64,000 nt of DNA, taken from Myxococcus hansupus (GTDB lineage: Bacteria; Myxococcota; Myxococcia; Myxococcales; Myxococcaceae). A program made the position numbers and the translations under genes. The DNA lies in the NCBI RefSeq assembly GCF_000280925.3, contig NZ_CP012109.1:9274001-9338000 (forward strand). The letters run 5' to 3'. The stretch's first letter is position 1, and each line of letters begins with the position of its first letter. Shown here piece by piece: positions 33,094 through 40,810 of this stretch. Below the pieces are notes generated by a model. That model had not been told where the DNA came from, ran no database searches, and worked only from the letters and a program-made list of their open reading frames with translations.

Positions 33094-33543
33094 TCAGTTG
33101 CAGCCGTCGCACAGGCCGCGCAACTGCACTTCCACCGCGCGCTGTGACACGGCGCGGGGCACGCCCTTCGACGACGCGATGCGAACCGACTCCTCCGGCA
33201 GGCAGGCCACCGTGCCGCAGTCGGTGCAGGTGAAGTGCGGGTGGTTGCCGCCGTGCTCCTCGCCCGCGCGCTTCAGCTCGAAGCGCCAGACGTGGTCGCC
33301 CAGGTCCGCGCGCACCACGAGCCCCGCTTCGGTGAGGTCCGTGAGGTTGCGGTAGATGGTCACCCGGTCGTAGCCCTCATCGCCCAGGGCGTCCACCAGG
33401 TCCGCATGGCTCATTGGCGACGTGGCGTCCTCCAGCTCCCTCAGCACGGCCACGCGCGGCGCGGTGCTGCGCAGGCCGGCGGAACGAATCCGGTCCTGGA
33501 ACTCGGCGAGCTTCGGCTGCACGGCGCTTCTCTTTGCTCCCAT
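33094..33543 (-). CDS. Fur-family metalloregulator
   Basis: 149 residues from the ATG at 33543, preceded by AAAGGG. The winged-helix N-terminus (FQDRIRSAGLRSTAPRVAVLRELEDATSPMSHADLVDALGDEGYDRVTIYRNLTDLTEAGLV) is typical. The dimerisation half has HPHFTCTDCG and the C-terminal LCDGC, giving the structural CxxC...CxxC zinc site. His residues in GEEHGGNHPHF could form the regulatory site. Whether it is Fur, Zur or PerR cannot be decided by eye. The GTVACLPE and short C-terminus without an extra His tail lean towards Zur or a PerR-like protein. A short inverted repeat just upstream may be its own operator. Confidence 0.87.
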   Translation of the reverse strand: MGAKRSAVQPKLAEFQDRIRSAGLRSTAPRVAVLRELEDATSPMSHADLVDALGDEGYDRVTIYRNLTDLTEAGLVVRADLGDHVWRFELKRAGEEHGGNHPHFTCTDCGTVACLPEESVRIASSKGVPRAVSQRAVEVQLRGLCDGCN

Positions 33544-34092
33544 GGTGCCCTTTCGAATAACCGATCTGTCGGTCACTTTCACCCTGCTGAGACGTGGAGC
33601 GTTGGGTCCCTTTGCTCCGCGTTGTTCGCCCCAACGGGGTCTCCCTCGACTCCCCGCGCATGCCCCGGTAGCAGCTTGTATCTGCCATCAATGCAATCCT
33701 GATGCAGAAGAATCGCCGTTGCCGTCGTGGGCGTGTGGACCCGTCACCCGGTGCTCGATGGCTTGCTCGTCCCAAGAGCTGCAATTCCGGAGGCCGCGCG
33801 GCATGTCGCTGGAATGACCTCGTGGGGGGCGGGCTGGCCACACGGGGCCCGCTCGCGGGACAGGATGCGACTGTTGACGGGGATACCACTGCCTCCGCGG
33901 ATGCATCCGTCACGCGGATGCGTTCCGAGGGAGGGGACCCGGAGGCCGCCGACCGGCGGTCATTTGCACCGGAGAACACTTGCTCCCGGACTGCTTGACT
34001 CGCCGCGTCCCGTGCCCAGACTGCGACTCTTTCCTTCCTCCACCCAGGACGACCGGACGTCCTGGCAGCCCGCCCGCCTTCGACTCGTCGTG
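33544..34092. other. 549-base non-coding region
   Basis: Divergent spacer between the Fur-family gene and the hybrid kinase gene. Frames that run through it have no protein-like composition. It holds a 14-base inverted repeat (33560-33573) near the Fur start and somewhat lower-GC DNA around 33680-33720, where the kinase promoter may lie. No RNA gene was recognised. Confidence 0.5.
33560..33573 (-). promoter_or_regulatory. Inverted repeat upstream of the Fur-family gene
   Basis: ACCGA-TCTG-TCGGT, a 5-bp perfect inverted repeat with a 4-base centre, ends 17 bases before the ATG. It could be an autoregulatory operator or part of the promoter. The call rests on symmetry and position alone. Confidence 0.3.
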
Positions 34093-36054
34093 ATGACGCC
34101 CTCCCTCCTGCTCATTGAAGACCCCGGCACCACGCGGGAGCTCCAGGTGCTCGCCCTGGAGAGTCAGGGTTGGAAGGTGAGGGTGGCGCCAGACGTGCCG
34201 GGAGCGCTGACCTGGCTCCAGGTGGAGCCGGTGCGGCTGGTGGTGGTGTCCGCAAGCCTGCTGGTGGCGCATGGGACGCACCTGGACACGCTGCGTCGCG
34301 TCCTGAAGGAGGCGGGGGCCTTGCTCCAGGTCAGTGCCTTCCCCGCTGAGCGGGAAGCGCTGGCCTCGCTTGGCCTCCCGGTGGAGCGCTACCTGGGCCG
34401 GCCCTTGACGCTGGGGGCGCTGGTGGAGGGCTCTCGGCACGCCTTTCCCAAGGACGAGGCCCACGAGCGTGCGCGGCCCCGGGTGCTGGTGGCGGACGAC
34501 GACCCCGTCTCGCGCAAGCTGGCGCAGTTGTACCTGTCACCGTTCCGCTTCGAGCTGGCGATGGCGGCGGATGGCGCCATGGCGCTGGACCTGGCGCGGC
34601 GCCGCCCCCCGGACGTGGTGCTGGCGGACGCGCTCATGCCGGGCATGGACGGCTTCAAGCTGTGCCTGGAGCTGCGGCAGGACCCGCGGCTGGCGCGGGT
34701 CCCCGTCATCCTCACGCACGCGGTGGCCCCCGACGAGCTGGACCTGCGGCTGGCCCACAACGTGGGCGCCAACGGCTTCGTGCGCAGGACGCAGGACGGG
34801 GACGAGCTGGTGGGGGCCTTGTTGCGCGAGCTGCGCGCCGGTGGCCCCGCGTACACCGCGCCCCCCGTGGACCTGAGCACCGAGGACCACCTGTACCGGA
34901 TGGTGCGGCAGCTCGAGCGGCGGGTGGGACTGCTGGAGCAGGCCGAGCGCACCACGCGTGAGAGCGAAGCGCGCTACCGCCTGGTGGTGAGTGGCTCCTA
35001 CGACGGCATCTGGGACTGGGACTTGCGCGGGCAGGCCTTCTACTGGAGCCCGCCGCTGCTGGAGATGCTGGGCCTGGGGCCCGAGGAGTTCGGTGGCACC
35101 TTCGCCTCGTTCCTGGAGCTGATTCACCCGGAGGACCGGTCCGACGTCCTGTCCGCGCTGTCCTCGCACCTGGAGCGGGGCGAGCCCTATGACGTGTCCA
35201 TGCGGCTGCGGCACGCCTCGGGCACCTGGCGCTCGTGTGTGAGCCGGGGCAAGGCGCTGCGGGACGCGCAGGGCCGGCCGGTGCGGATGGCCGGCATCAT
35301 CGGGGACGTGACGGAGCAGTTGCGCATGTACCGCGAGACGCAGGAGGCGGTGCGCGCCCGCGACGAATTCCTCAGCGTGGCGGCCCACGAGCTGCGCACT
35401 CCGCTGGCGGCGCTGCGACTGCGCGTGCAAGGCGCCCAGGGCGCGCTGCGCGCGGGGCTGAAGATGGGCCCGGAGCGGCTGGAGCGCGCGCTGGAGGCCG
35501 CGGACCGGCAGGTGCAGCGATTGTCGGACCTGGTGGAGTCGTTGCTGGACGTGTCGCAGCTCCAGGGGGGCGCGCCGCGCCTGGACCTGGAAGAGGTGGA
35601 CCTGGCGTCGGTGGTGCGGGACGCGGTGTCGCGCTCGGAAGAGGCGGCGGCGCGCGTGGGCTGTCGGCTCGTCCTCAGTCCGCTGGCGCCCACGCCGGGC
35701 CTGTGGGACGCGGCCCGGCTGTCGCAGGTGATGACGCACCTGTTGTCCAACGCGTTGAAGTTCGGGCCCGGCAAGCCGGTGGAAGTGGCGCTGGAGTCCG
35801 AGCGGGACGTGGCGACGCTGATGGTGAAGGACCATGGCATCGGCATCGCGCCTGGGCGGCTGGAGACGCTTTTCCGCCGCTTCGAGCGCGCCGTGCCGGT
35901 GCGGCACTACGGCGGGCTGGGCCTGGGGCTGTACCGGCTGCGCCGCATCGTGGAGGCCCACGGTGGCGGCGTGTCGGTGGACAGCGCCCCGGGCGAGGGC
36001 GCCACGTTCCGCGTGCGCCTGCCGCGTGAGGGGCCGCCCGCCGCGCGGGACTGA
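34093..36054 (+). CDS. Hybrid sensor kinase: degenerate REC, REC, PAS, HisKA, HATPase
   Basis: 653 residues from the ATG at 34093. No strong ribosome binding site is visible, and upstream frame is unlikely to be coding. Residues 1-125 look like a receiver that has lost its phospho-acceptor (LLLIEDPGTT...RLVVVSASLL in place of VLxD). Residues 130-255 are a canonical receiver (VLVADDDPVSRK, Asp about 179 in VLADALMPGMDG), although its late Lys region reads FVRRTQ. A PAS domain (YRLVVSGSYDGIWDWDLRG) follows, then HisKA with AAHELRTPLAAL (His about 432), LLSNALKFG, DHGIGI and YGGLGLGLY. It is soluble. Input receivers ahead of a kinase suggest it integrates another phosphorelay. Confidence 0.87.
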   Translation: MTPSLLLIEDPGTTRELQVLALESQGWKVRVAPDVPGALTWLQVEPVRLVVVSASLLVAHGTHLDTLRRVLKEAGALLQVSAFPAEREALASLGLPVERYLGRPLTLGALVEGSRHAFPKDEAHERARPRVLVADDDPVSRKLAQLYLSPFRFELAMAADGAMALDLARRRPPDVVLADALMPGMDGFKLCLELRQDPRLARVPVILTHAVAPDELDLRLAHNVGANGFVRRTQDGDELVGALLRELRAGGPAYTAPPVDLSTEDHLYRMVRQLERRVGLLEQAERTTRESEARYRLVVSGSYDGIWDWDLRGQAFYWSPPLLEMLGLGPEEFGGTFASFLELIHPEDRSDVLSALSSHLERGEPYDVSMRLRHASGTWRSCVSRGKALRDAQGRPVRMAGIIGDVTEQLRMYRETQEAVRARDEFLSVAAHELRTPLAALRLRVQGAQGALRAGLKMGPERLERALEAADRQVQRLSDLVESLLDVSQLQGGAPRLDLEEVDLASVVRDAVSRSEEAAARVGCRLVLSPLAPTPGLWDAARLSQVMTHLLSNALKFGPGKPVEVALESERDVATLMVKDHGIGIAPGRLETLFRRFERAVPVRHYGGLGLGLYRLRRIVEAHGGGVSVDSAPGEGATFRVRLPREGPPAARD

Positions 36055-36078
36055 GCCCGCCGCGCGGCCCGGCTTCCG

Positions 36079-37542
36079 TTACAGCGAGTCCAGGAAGGCG
36101 ATGAGCGCGTCCCGCTCCGCCGCGGACAGTCGGCGCACCGCCTCGCGCGCGGACGCCGCCTCGCCGCCGTGCCAGAGGATGGCCTCCATGGGAGAGCGGG
36201 CCCGTCCATCATGGAGCAGGCGCGTGTGGCCCCCTGCTTCCCGCGTGCGTCCCAGGCCCCACAGCGGCGGGGTCCGCCACTCGCGGCCCGTGGCGAGGAA
36301 GTCCTCGCGCCCGTCCGCCAGCGCCTCGCCCATGTCGTGCAGCAGGCCGTCCGTGTACGGCCAGATGCGCTGGGACGACAGCTCCGGGTAGCCCTCCAAC
36401 GTGCCGGTGACGAGCGATGGCCGGTGGCAACGCGCGCAGCCCGCGCGGTGGAACAGCGACTTGCCGCGCAGGACGTCCGGCGCGTCCACGCGCTCGCGCA
36501 CGGGCACGGCCAGGGTGTGCGTGTAGAAGTCCATCGCTTGCCGCTGGCGCTCGCTCACCTCGGGGCGTCCACCCGTGGGGGCCGCGAGGCACGCCGTCTG
36601 GGCGGCGCCGCAGTTCTCCTGGGGAAACAGCGACGTCGTCAGTCCCAGGTCGCCCAGGAAGGCGGCCGCGTTCTGGTGCTCCAAATCCGGTTGGTTGGCC
36701 TTCCAGCCGAAGCGGCCCAGCACCGCGCGGCCTTCGCGCGCGCTCCACACGCGGTTGGGCCGGCCCGAGATGCCGTCCCCATTCGCGTCCTCCGGGTCCG
36801 CCCACTCCAGCCAGGTGTCCTCGGAGACGGCGGCGAGGAGGCCCAGGCCCATCATCGGCTGCGCCACGCGCGCCGACGTGCGGGTGTCTGGTGCCAGCGG
36901 GCCATGGGCCAGGTCCACCAGCAGCAGCTCGGGTTGGAGCAGGGTGTAGGGCGCGCCGTCCTCGAAGGTGCCCGGCACCTCCGTCCAGCGCATGCGCGCG
37001 CGTCCCTCGGCGGGCACGCCGGGGATGCCGCGGGGCTGGAGCTGGTCGCCGTAGGTAGGCTCGGGCAGGGGGCCGCCGTGGGTGTCCACGCCAGGAATGG
37101 ACAGGCGCACCAGGAGCGTGTCCGCGACTTCGCCTTCCTCGGGGGGACGGCCCCGGCCATTGCCCAGGTGACAGGCGAGACAGGAGACGGAGTGGAACAG
37201 CGGGCCCAGTCCGTCGCGCTCCGCTTGCGCGTGGGGCGCGGGGAACCAGTCCGCCTGGAAGACGGCTTCGCCCACGAAGAACTCCGCGCGCCGCGCGAGC
37301 GTGAGGTTGGCGGCGGGCCGCGTGAAGGACAGGGTTCCCGACGTCGCCAGGCTGGTGTCGCCGCCGGGTCGGTCCTCGCCCTCCTCCACCCCTTCATACG
37401 GAGGAGGCGGTGGTGGCGGTGGGGGTGGCGGCTCCTCGGTCGGTGGTGGACGTGGTGGCGGGGTGTCGGTGGCGCCGCCGCCACACGCGCCCAGGCCGAA
37501 CGCGCACAGCAGGAGTCCCCATGGCAGATGGCGGCCCCTCAC
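36079..37542 (-). CDS. Diheme DHOR-family (DUF1111) cytochrome, lipoprotein
   Basis: 487 residues from a GTG at 37542, the start that puts a lipobox (FGLGAC, Cys20) in place. ATG 37638 is an alternative without a sensible signal peptide. A poly-Pro stretch near residues 29-49 forms a stalk. Two heme c sites, CLACH (122-126) and CARCH (370-374), with GNGRGRPP, DGISGRPNRVW and HDMGEALADGR match the di-heme oxidoreductase family related to MauG and cytochrome c peroxidases. It is exported and probably outer-membrane attached. Physiological substrate unknown. It is convergent with the hybrid kinase (24 bases) and divergent from the Che7-type operon. Confidence 0.85.
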   Translation of the reverse strand: MRGRHLPWGLLLCAFGLGACGGGATDTPPPRPPPTEEPPPPPPPPPPPYEGVEEGEDRPGGDTSLATSGTLSFTRPAANLTLARRAEFFVGEAVFQADWFPAPHAQAERDGLGPLFHSVSCLACHLGNGRGRPPEEGEVADTLLVRLSIPGVDTHGGPLPEPTYGDQLQPRGIPGVPAEGRARMRWTEVPGTFEDGAPYTLLQPELLLVDLAHGPLAPDTRTSARVAQPMMGLGLLAAVSEDTWLEWADPEDANGDGISGRPNRVWSAREGRAVLGRFGWKANQPDLEHQNAAAFLGDLGLTTSLFPQENCGAAQTACLAAPTGGRPEVSERQRQAMDFYTHTLAVPVRERVDAPDVLRGKSLFHRAGCARCHRPSLVTGTLEGYPELSSQRIWPYTDGLLHDMGEALADGREDFLATGREWRTPPLWGLGRTREAGGHTRLLHDGRARSPMEAILWHGGEAASAREAVRRLSAAERDALIAFLDSL

Positions 37543-37921
37543 GGCGAGGGCACCCGCGTGGGGCGGGTGTCGCTCCGGTGGAGGAGGGGCGCCTCGGGGC
37601 TGAGCGAGCCGTCGAGGTGGCGGTGGGTCGCCCCCCATGAGGCCTTGAGGTCGGTATTGAAATTGTGTGTCAAAATCAACTTGGCGGACTGATAGCCCCT
37701 GGTGGGGCCCGCGCGCAAGGGGACGCACGCAGGCGTCGCGGAAGCGTGGGGTGCGATGGGCCGTACCGCAGGCGCGTCCCCCCTGACACCTGCCGTTCCA
37801 GCAGCGAGGCCTCACCGAGGTGGACTGTCAGCCAGTATGCGCTGTAACTGCCGCATGTACGGCCATGTCTTTCCACTTCGTGGAATCGCTCTAGGTTCGG
37901 TGGCCGTTTCCAGGGGACGCC
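37543..37921. other. 379-base divergent intergenic region
   Basis: Spacer between the DHOR cytochrome gene and the cheY-like gene. It contains an AT-rich patch (about 37650-37690) that probably holds the leftward promoter, and a 6-bp-stem hairpin at 37871-37885 near the rightward gene. No protein-coding composition. Confidence 0.5.
37871..37885 (+). promoter_or_regulatory. Short inverted repeat ahead of the Che7-type operon
   Basis: TTCCAC-TTC-GTGGAA, a perfect 6-bp inverted repeat 37 bases before the first ATG of the operon. It is either an operator or a 5'-UTR hairpin. No supporting promoter boxes could be assigned with confidence. Confidence 0.3.
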
Positions 37922-38437
37922 ATGGCTGAGGTGCTCGTCGTCGATGACAGCAAGGTGATGCGCGACATGGTGGTCGCGTGCCTGCGGCCCTATCCCGGGC
38001 TCACCTTCACGCATGCCTCCAGCGGGTTGGAGGCCATCGAGCGGCTGTCGTTGCAGCCCTACGACTTGCTGGTGCTCGACTTGAACATGCCGGACATCGG
38101 GGGCATCGAGGTGGTGGAGTTCGTGCGGGGGCAGGACCGGCTGCGCGAGCTGCCCATCATCATCGTCACCACGCGAGGCGACGAGGCGTCGCGGGCCCGG
38201 GCCCTGGCGGCGGGTGCCAGCCGCTTCATGACGAAGCCCTTCACGCCGGACGCCATCCTCGCGGAGGCTCGCGGGCTGCTGGAGGGGGGCGCGCTTGAGC
38301 GCGTCCGTGGACCTCGCGGATTTCCTGCCCGCCTATCTCGCGGAAGCCGAGGAGTTGCTGGGCACCGGGCACCGTCAGTTGTTGGCGATGGAGGTCAGCA
38401 TCCGGCGGGGCGTGGCGCACCCGCGGGCCGTGCGTGA
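37922..38437 (+). CDS. cheY7: CheY-like response regulator with C-terminal extension
   Basis: 171 residues. Residues 1-122 form a complete receiver: VVDDSKV (acidic pocket), Asp in LLVLDLNMPDIGG (about 55), Thr in IVTTRGD and Lys in FMTKPFT. It is preceded by AGGGGA. The last roughly 46 residues are Arg/Gly-rich and coincide with the start of cheA in another frame, a 143-base overlap, so the tail may be a by-product of frame rather than a functional domain. It is the first gene of an operon with cheA, cheW, mcp, a HEAT-repeat gene, cheR, cheB and a desaturase gene, the content of the M. xanthus Che7 system. Confidence 0.82.
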   Translation: MAEVLVVDDSKVMRDMVVACLRPYPGLTFTHASSGLEAIERLSLQPYDLLVLDLNMPDIGGIEVVEFVRGQDRLRELPIIIVTTRGDEASRARALAAGASRFMTKPFTPDAILAEARGLLEGGALERVRGPRGFPARLSRGSRGVAGHRAPSVVGDGGQHPAGRGAPAGRA

Positions 38438-40367
38438 GCTCTTCCGCGCGGTGCACACCCTCAAGGGCCTGTCCGCCATGGTGGACGTGGAGCCCATCGT
38501 CGACATCGCCCATTGGATGGAGACGTGTCTGCGCAACGCGGACCGCGCCGGGGGCCGGCTGCCCGAGTCCAGCGTGGAGCCGCTCATGGAGGGCCTGCGC
38601 GAAATCGAGCAGCGCGTCCGGCAGCTCGCCGCGGGCAAGCAGGCGTCACCGGTGCCGGCGGGGTTGCTCGCGCGGCTGGAGGCGCTGGAGGTCGCGGGCG
38701 CGGTGGGCACGGGGGGCGGCGCGAAGGGTGGCGTGGCCACCCTGGCGCTGGAGGAAACGCTGGCCTCCCGGCTCAGCCCGGCCGAGCGGGAGCAGCTCAC
38801 CCAGGGCGTCACCGGGGCTCGCCGGGCGGTGCGGCTGGACTTCATCCCCGGCGCGGACCGGGCCGCCAGCGGCGTCACCATCAACACCGTGCGCGAGCGC
38901 GTGGCGGTGCTGGGGGAGACGGTGAAGGTGCTGCCCCTGTCGGGGCCCGCGGCGGGAGGTGGGTCGCTGACCTTCGTGTTGCTGCTGCTGACGGAGGCCT
39001 CGGACGCGGCCCTGCTGGACGCGGCGGGAGGCCCTCCCGCGTCGGTGCGTTCGCTGCGGGTCCCCGCGGCCTCCGCCGAAGTTCCGGTCCCGGTAGCGAC
39101 GCTGGATGCGCCGGTGGTCGAAGAGGAGGAGCCCGAGGAGTCCCGGCGCAGCGGCGGCCTGCTGCGCGTGGAGGTGACCCGGCTGGACGAGGCGCTGGAG
39201 CGGCTGGCGGCGCTCGTCGTCAACCGCTCCCGGTTGTCCCGCGCGGTGGCGGCGCTGACGGCGGCGGGCGCGCCCACGCGCGAGCTCAACGCCATCCTCC
39301 AGGAGAACGCGCGCCAGCTCCGCGACATGCGCACCGCCATCCTGCGCCTGCGCATGGTGCGCGTGAGTGAGGTGCTGGAGCGACTGCCGTTGCTGGTGCG
39401 GGGCCTGCGCCGCAGCACGGGCAAGTCGGTGCGGCTGGCGCTGGAGGTGGGCGACGCCGAGCTGGACAAGGCCGTGGCGGACCGGTTGTTGCCCGCGCTG
39501 GTGCACCTGGTGCGCAACGCGGTGGACCACGCGCTGGAGCTTCCGGAGGCACGCCGCTCCGTGGGAAAGCCCGACGAGGGCGTGGTGCGGGTCGCCACCC
39601 ACGGCCGCGCGGGCGGGCTGCTGGACCTCACCGTGTCGGACGACGGCCGCGGCGTGGATGCCCAGGCGGTGGCCGCGCGGGCCGGAGTGCCCGTGCCCGC
39701 GACGCCCGACGCCTTGTTGGAGCTGCTCTGCCGTCCGGGCTTCTCCACCCGGGACGCCGCCACCGCGACGAGCGGCCGGGGCATGGGCATGGACATCGTC
39801 CGGCGCATCATCGTGGAGCAGTTGGGCGGCGAGCTGGCCCTGGAGACGCGCCCCGGCGCGGGCACCACCTTCCGGCTCCGCGTGCCGCTCACGATTACGC
39901 TGCTGGACGCGCTCGTCTTCGAATGTGCTGGATTGCGCTACGCCGTGGCGGTGGGCTCCGTGGAGGAGCTCATCGAGGTGGACGCCGCGCGGATGTCGCG
40001 GCCCGCGGGGGCCGGCGGCCTGTGTCTGCTGGAGCGGCGCGGCAGCGCGGTGCCCCTGGTGTCGCTGGCGCGGCTGCTCGGCCAGGCCTCGGCCGCGGAG
40101 TCCGACGCCATGGGGGCCAAGGCGCTCCTGGTGCGGCAGCGTGGCGAACTCGTGGCCTTTGGGGTCGACCGGTTGGTGGGCCAGCAGGAAGTCGTCCTGC
40201 GCCCTTTGGAGGACCCGTTGGTGCGGGTGCCGGGCGTGGTGGGCGCCACGGACCTGGGAGATGGCCAGCCCACGCTGGTGTTGGACCTGGCCGCGCTGGG
40301 CCTCGCACGGGGAGGCAAGCCCGCGCGGCGTGAGGCCTCCGCCAAGGCGGAGAGGTACCTGTCATGA
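38295..40367 (+). CDS. cheA7: CheA-type histidine kinase
   Basis: 690 residues from a TTG at 38295 behind GGAGGGGGG; GTG 38307 is the alternative. The Hpt domain has HTLKG (phospho-acceptor His54). A variable region (about 115-285) without an obvious P2 domain follows, then the dimerisation domain (288-370, LDEALERLAALVVNRSRL), the catalytic domain with LVRNAVDHALE (Asn408), DDGRG (449-453) and GRGMGMD (494-500), and a C-terminal CheW-like domain (about 535-680). It phosphorylates CheY and CheB in response to the cognate MCP. It is cytoplasmic, coupled to cheW by ATGA overlap, and overlaps the end of cheY by 143 bases. Confidence 0.92.
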   Translation: MSASVDLADFLPAYLAEAEELLGTGHRQLLAMEVSIRRGVAHPRAVRELFRAVHTLKGLSAMVDVEPIVDIAHWMETCLRNADRAGGRLPESSVEPLMEGLREIEQRVRQLAAGKQASPVPAGLLARLEALEVAGAVGTGGGAKGGVATLALEETLASRLSPAEREQLTQGVTGARRAVRLDFIPGADRAASGVTINTVRERVAVLGETVKVLPLSGPAAGGGSLTFVLLLLTEASDAALLDAAGGPPASVRSLRVPAASAEVPVPVATLDAPVVEEEEPEESRRSGGLLRVEVTRLDEALERLAALVVNRSRLSRAVAALTAAGAPTRELNAILQENARQLRDMRTAILRLRMVRVSEVLERLPLLVRGLRRSTGKSVRLALEVGDAELDKAVADRLLPALVHLVRNAVDHALELPEARRSVGKPDEGVVRVATHGRAGGLLDLTVSDDGRGVDAQAVAARAGVPVPATPDALLELLCRPGFSTRDAATATSGRGMGMDIVRRIIVEQLGGELALETRPGAGTTFRLRVPLTITLLDALVFECAGLRYAVAVGSVEELIEVDAARMSRPAGAGGLCLLERRGSAVPLVSLARLLGQASAAESDAMGAKALLVRQRGELVAFGVDRLVGQQEVVLRPLEDPLVRVPGVVGATDLGDGQPTLVLDLAALGLARGGKPARREASAKAERYLS

Positions 40368-40810
40368 CGGTGCTTCACGTGGTGTTCAAGGTCGCGGGGG
40401 CCGAGTACGTGCTGCCCGCGGCGGACGTGTTGCAGATGGAGTCCTTCACGGGGGCCACGCCCGTGCCCGGTGCCGCGTCGCACGTGGCCGGGCTGGTGCA
40501 GGTGCGCGGGCGCGTCATCCCGGTGGTGGATGCCCGCGCGCGTTTCGGGCTGCCCCCGGTGGAGCGCTCGCTCGACTCGCGCGTCGTGGTGGCGCAGTTG
40601 GGCCCGCGCGTCGTGGGGCTCCTGGTGGACAGCGCCCGCGAGGTGCTGAAGCTGGACCCCCAGCAGTTGAAACCGCCCCCTTCGCTGGTCGTGGAGGGAG
40701 CGCGCGGCTTCGTGAAGGCCGTGGCCCAGGTGGGGCCGCGGCTGGTGATGCTCATCGATTTTCCTCGAGTCATCGGGGAGGAGACGTTGGATGGCGACGG
40801 ACAGCGGTAA
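40364..40810 (+). CDS. cheW7: CheW adaptor protein
   Basis: 148 residues, one CheW domain: [21 protein letters not shown], then [24 protein letters not shown] and [17 protein letters not shown]. It bridges the chemoreceptor and CheA. The ATG overlaps the cheA stop (ATGA), and its last 20 bases overlap the start of the MCP gene, so the three are translationally linked. Confidence 0.92.
   Translation: MTVLHVVFKVAGAEYVLPAADVLQMESFTGATPVPGAASHVAGLVQVRGRVIPVVDARARFGLPPVERSLDSRVVVAQLGPRVVGLLVDSAREVLKLDPQQLKPPPSLVVEGARGFVKAVAQVGPRLVMLIDFPRVIGEETLDGDGQR

Noticed and set aside
33727-34092. N-terminal extension of the hybrid kinase frame to 33727
   Set aside because: Translated sequence is Arg/Pro/Gly/Trp-rich with no domain and no ribosome binding site; the receiver-like fold begins at MTPSLLLIED.
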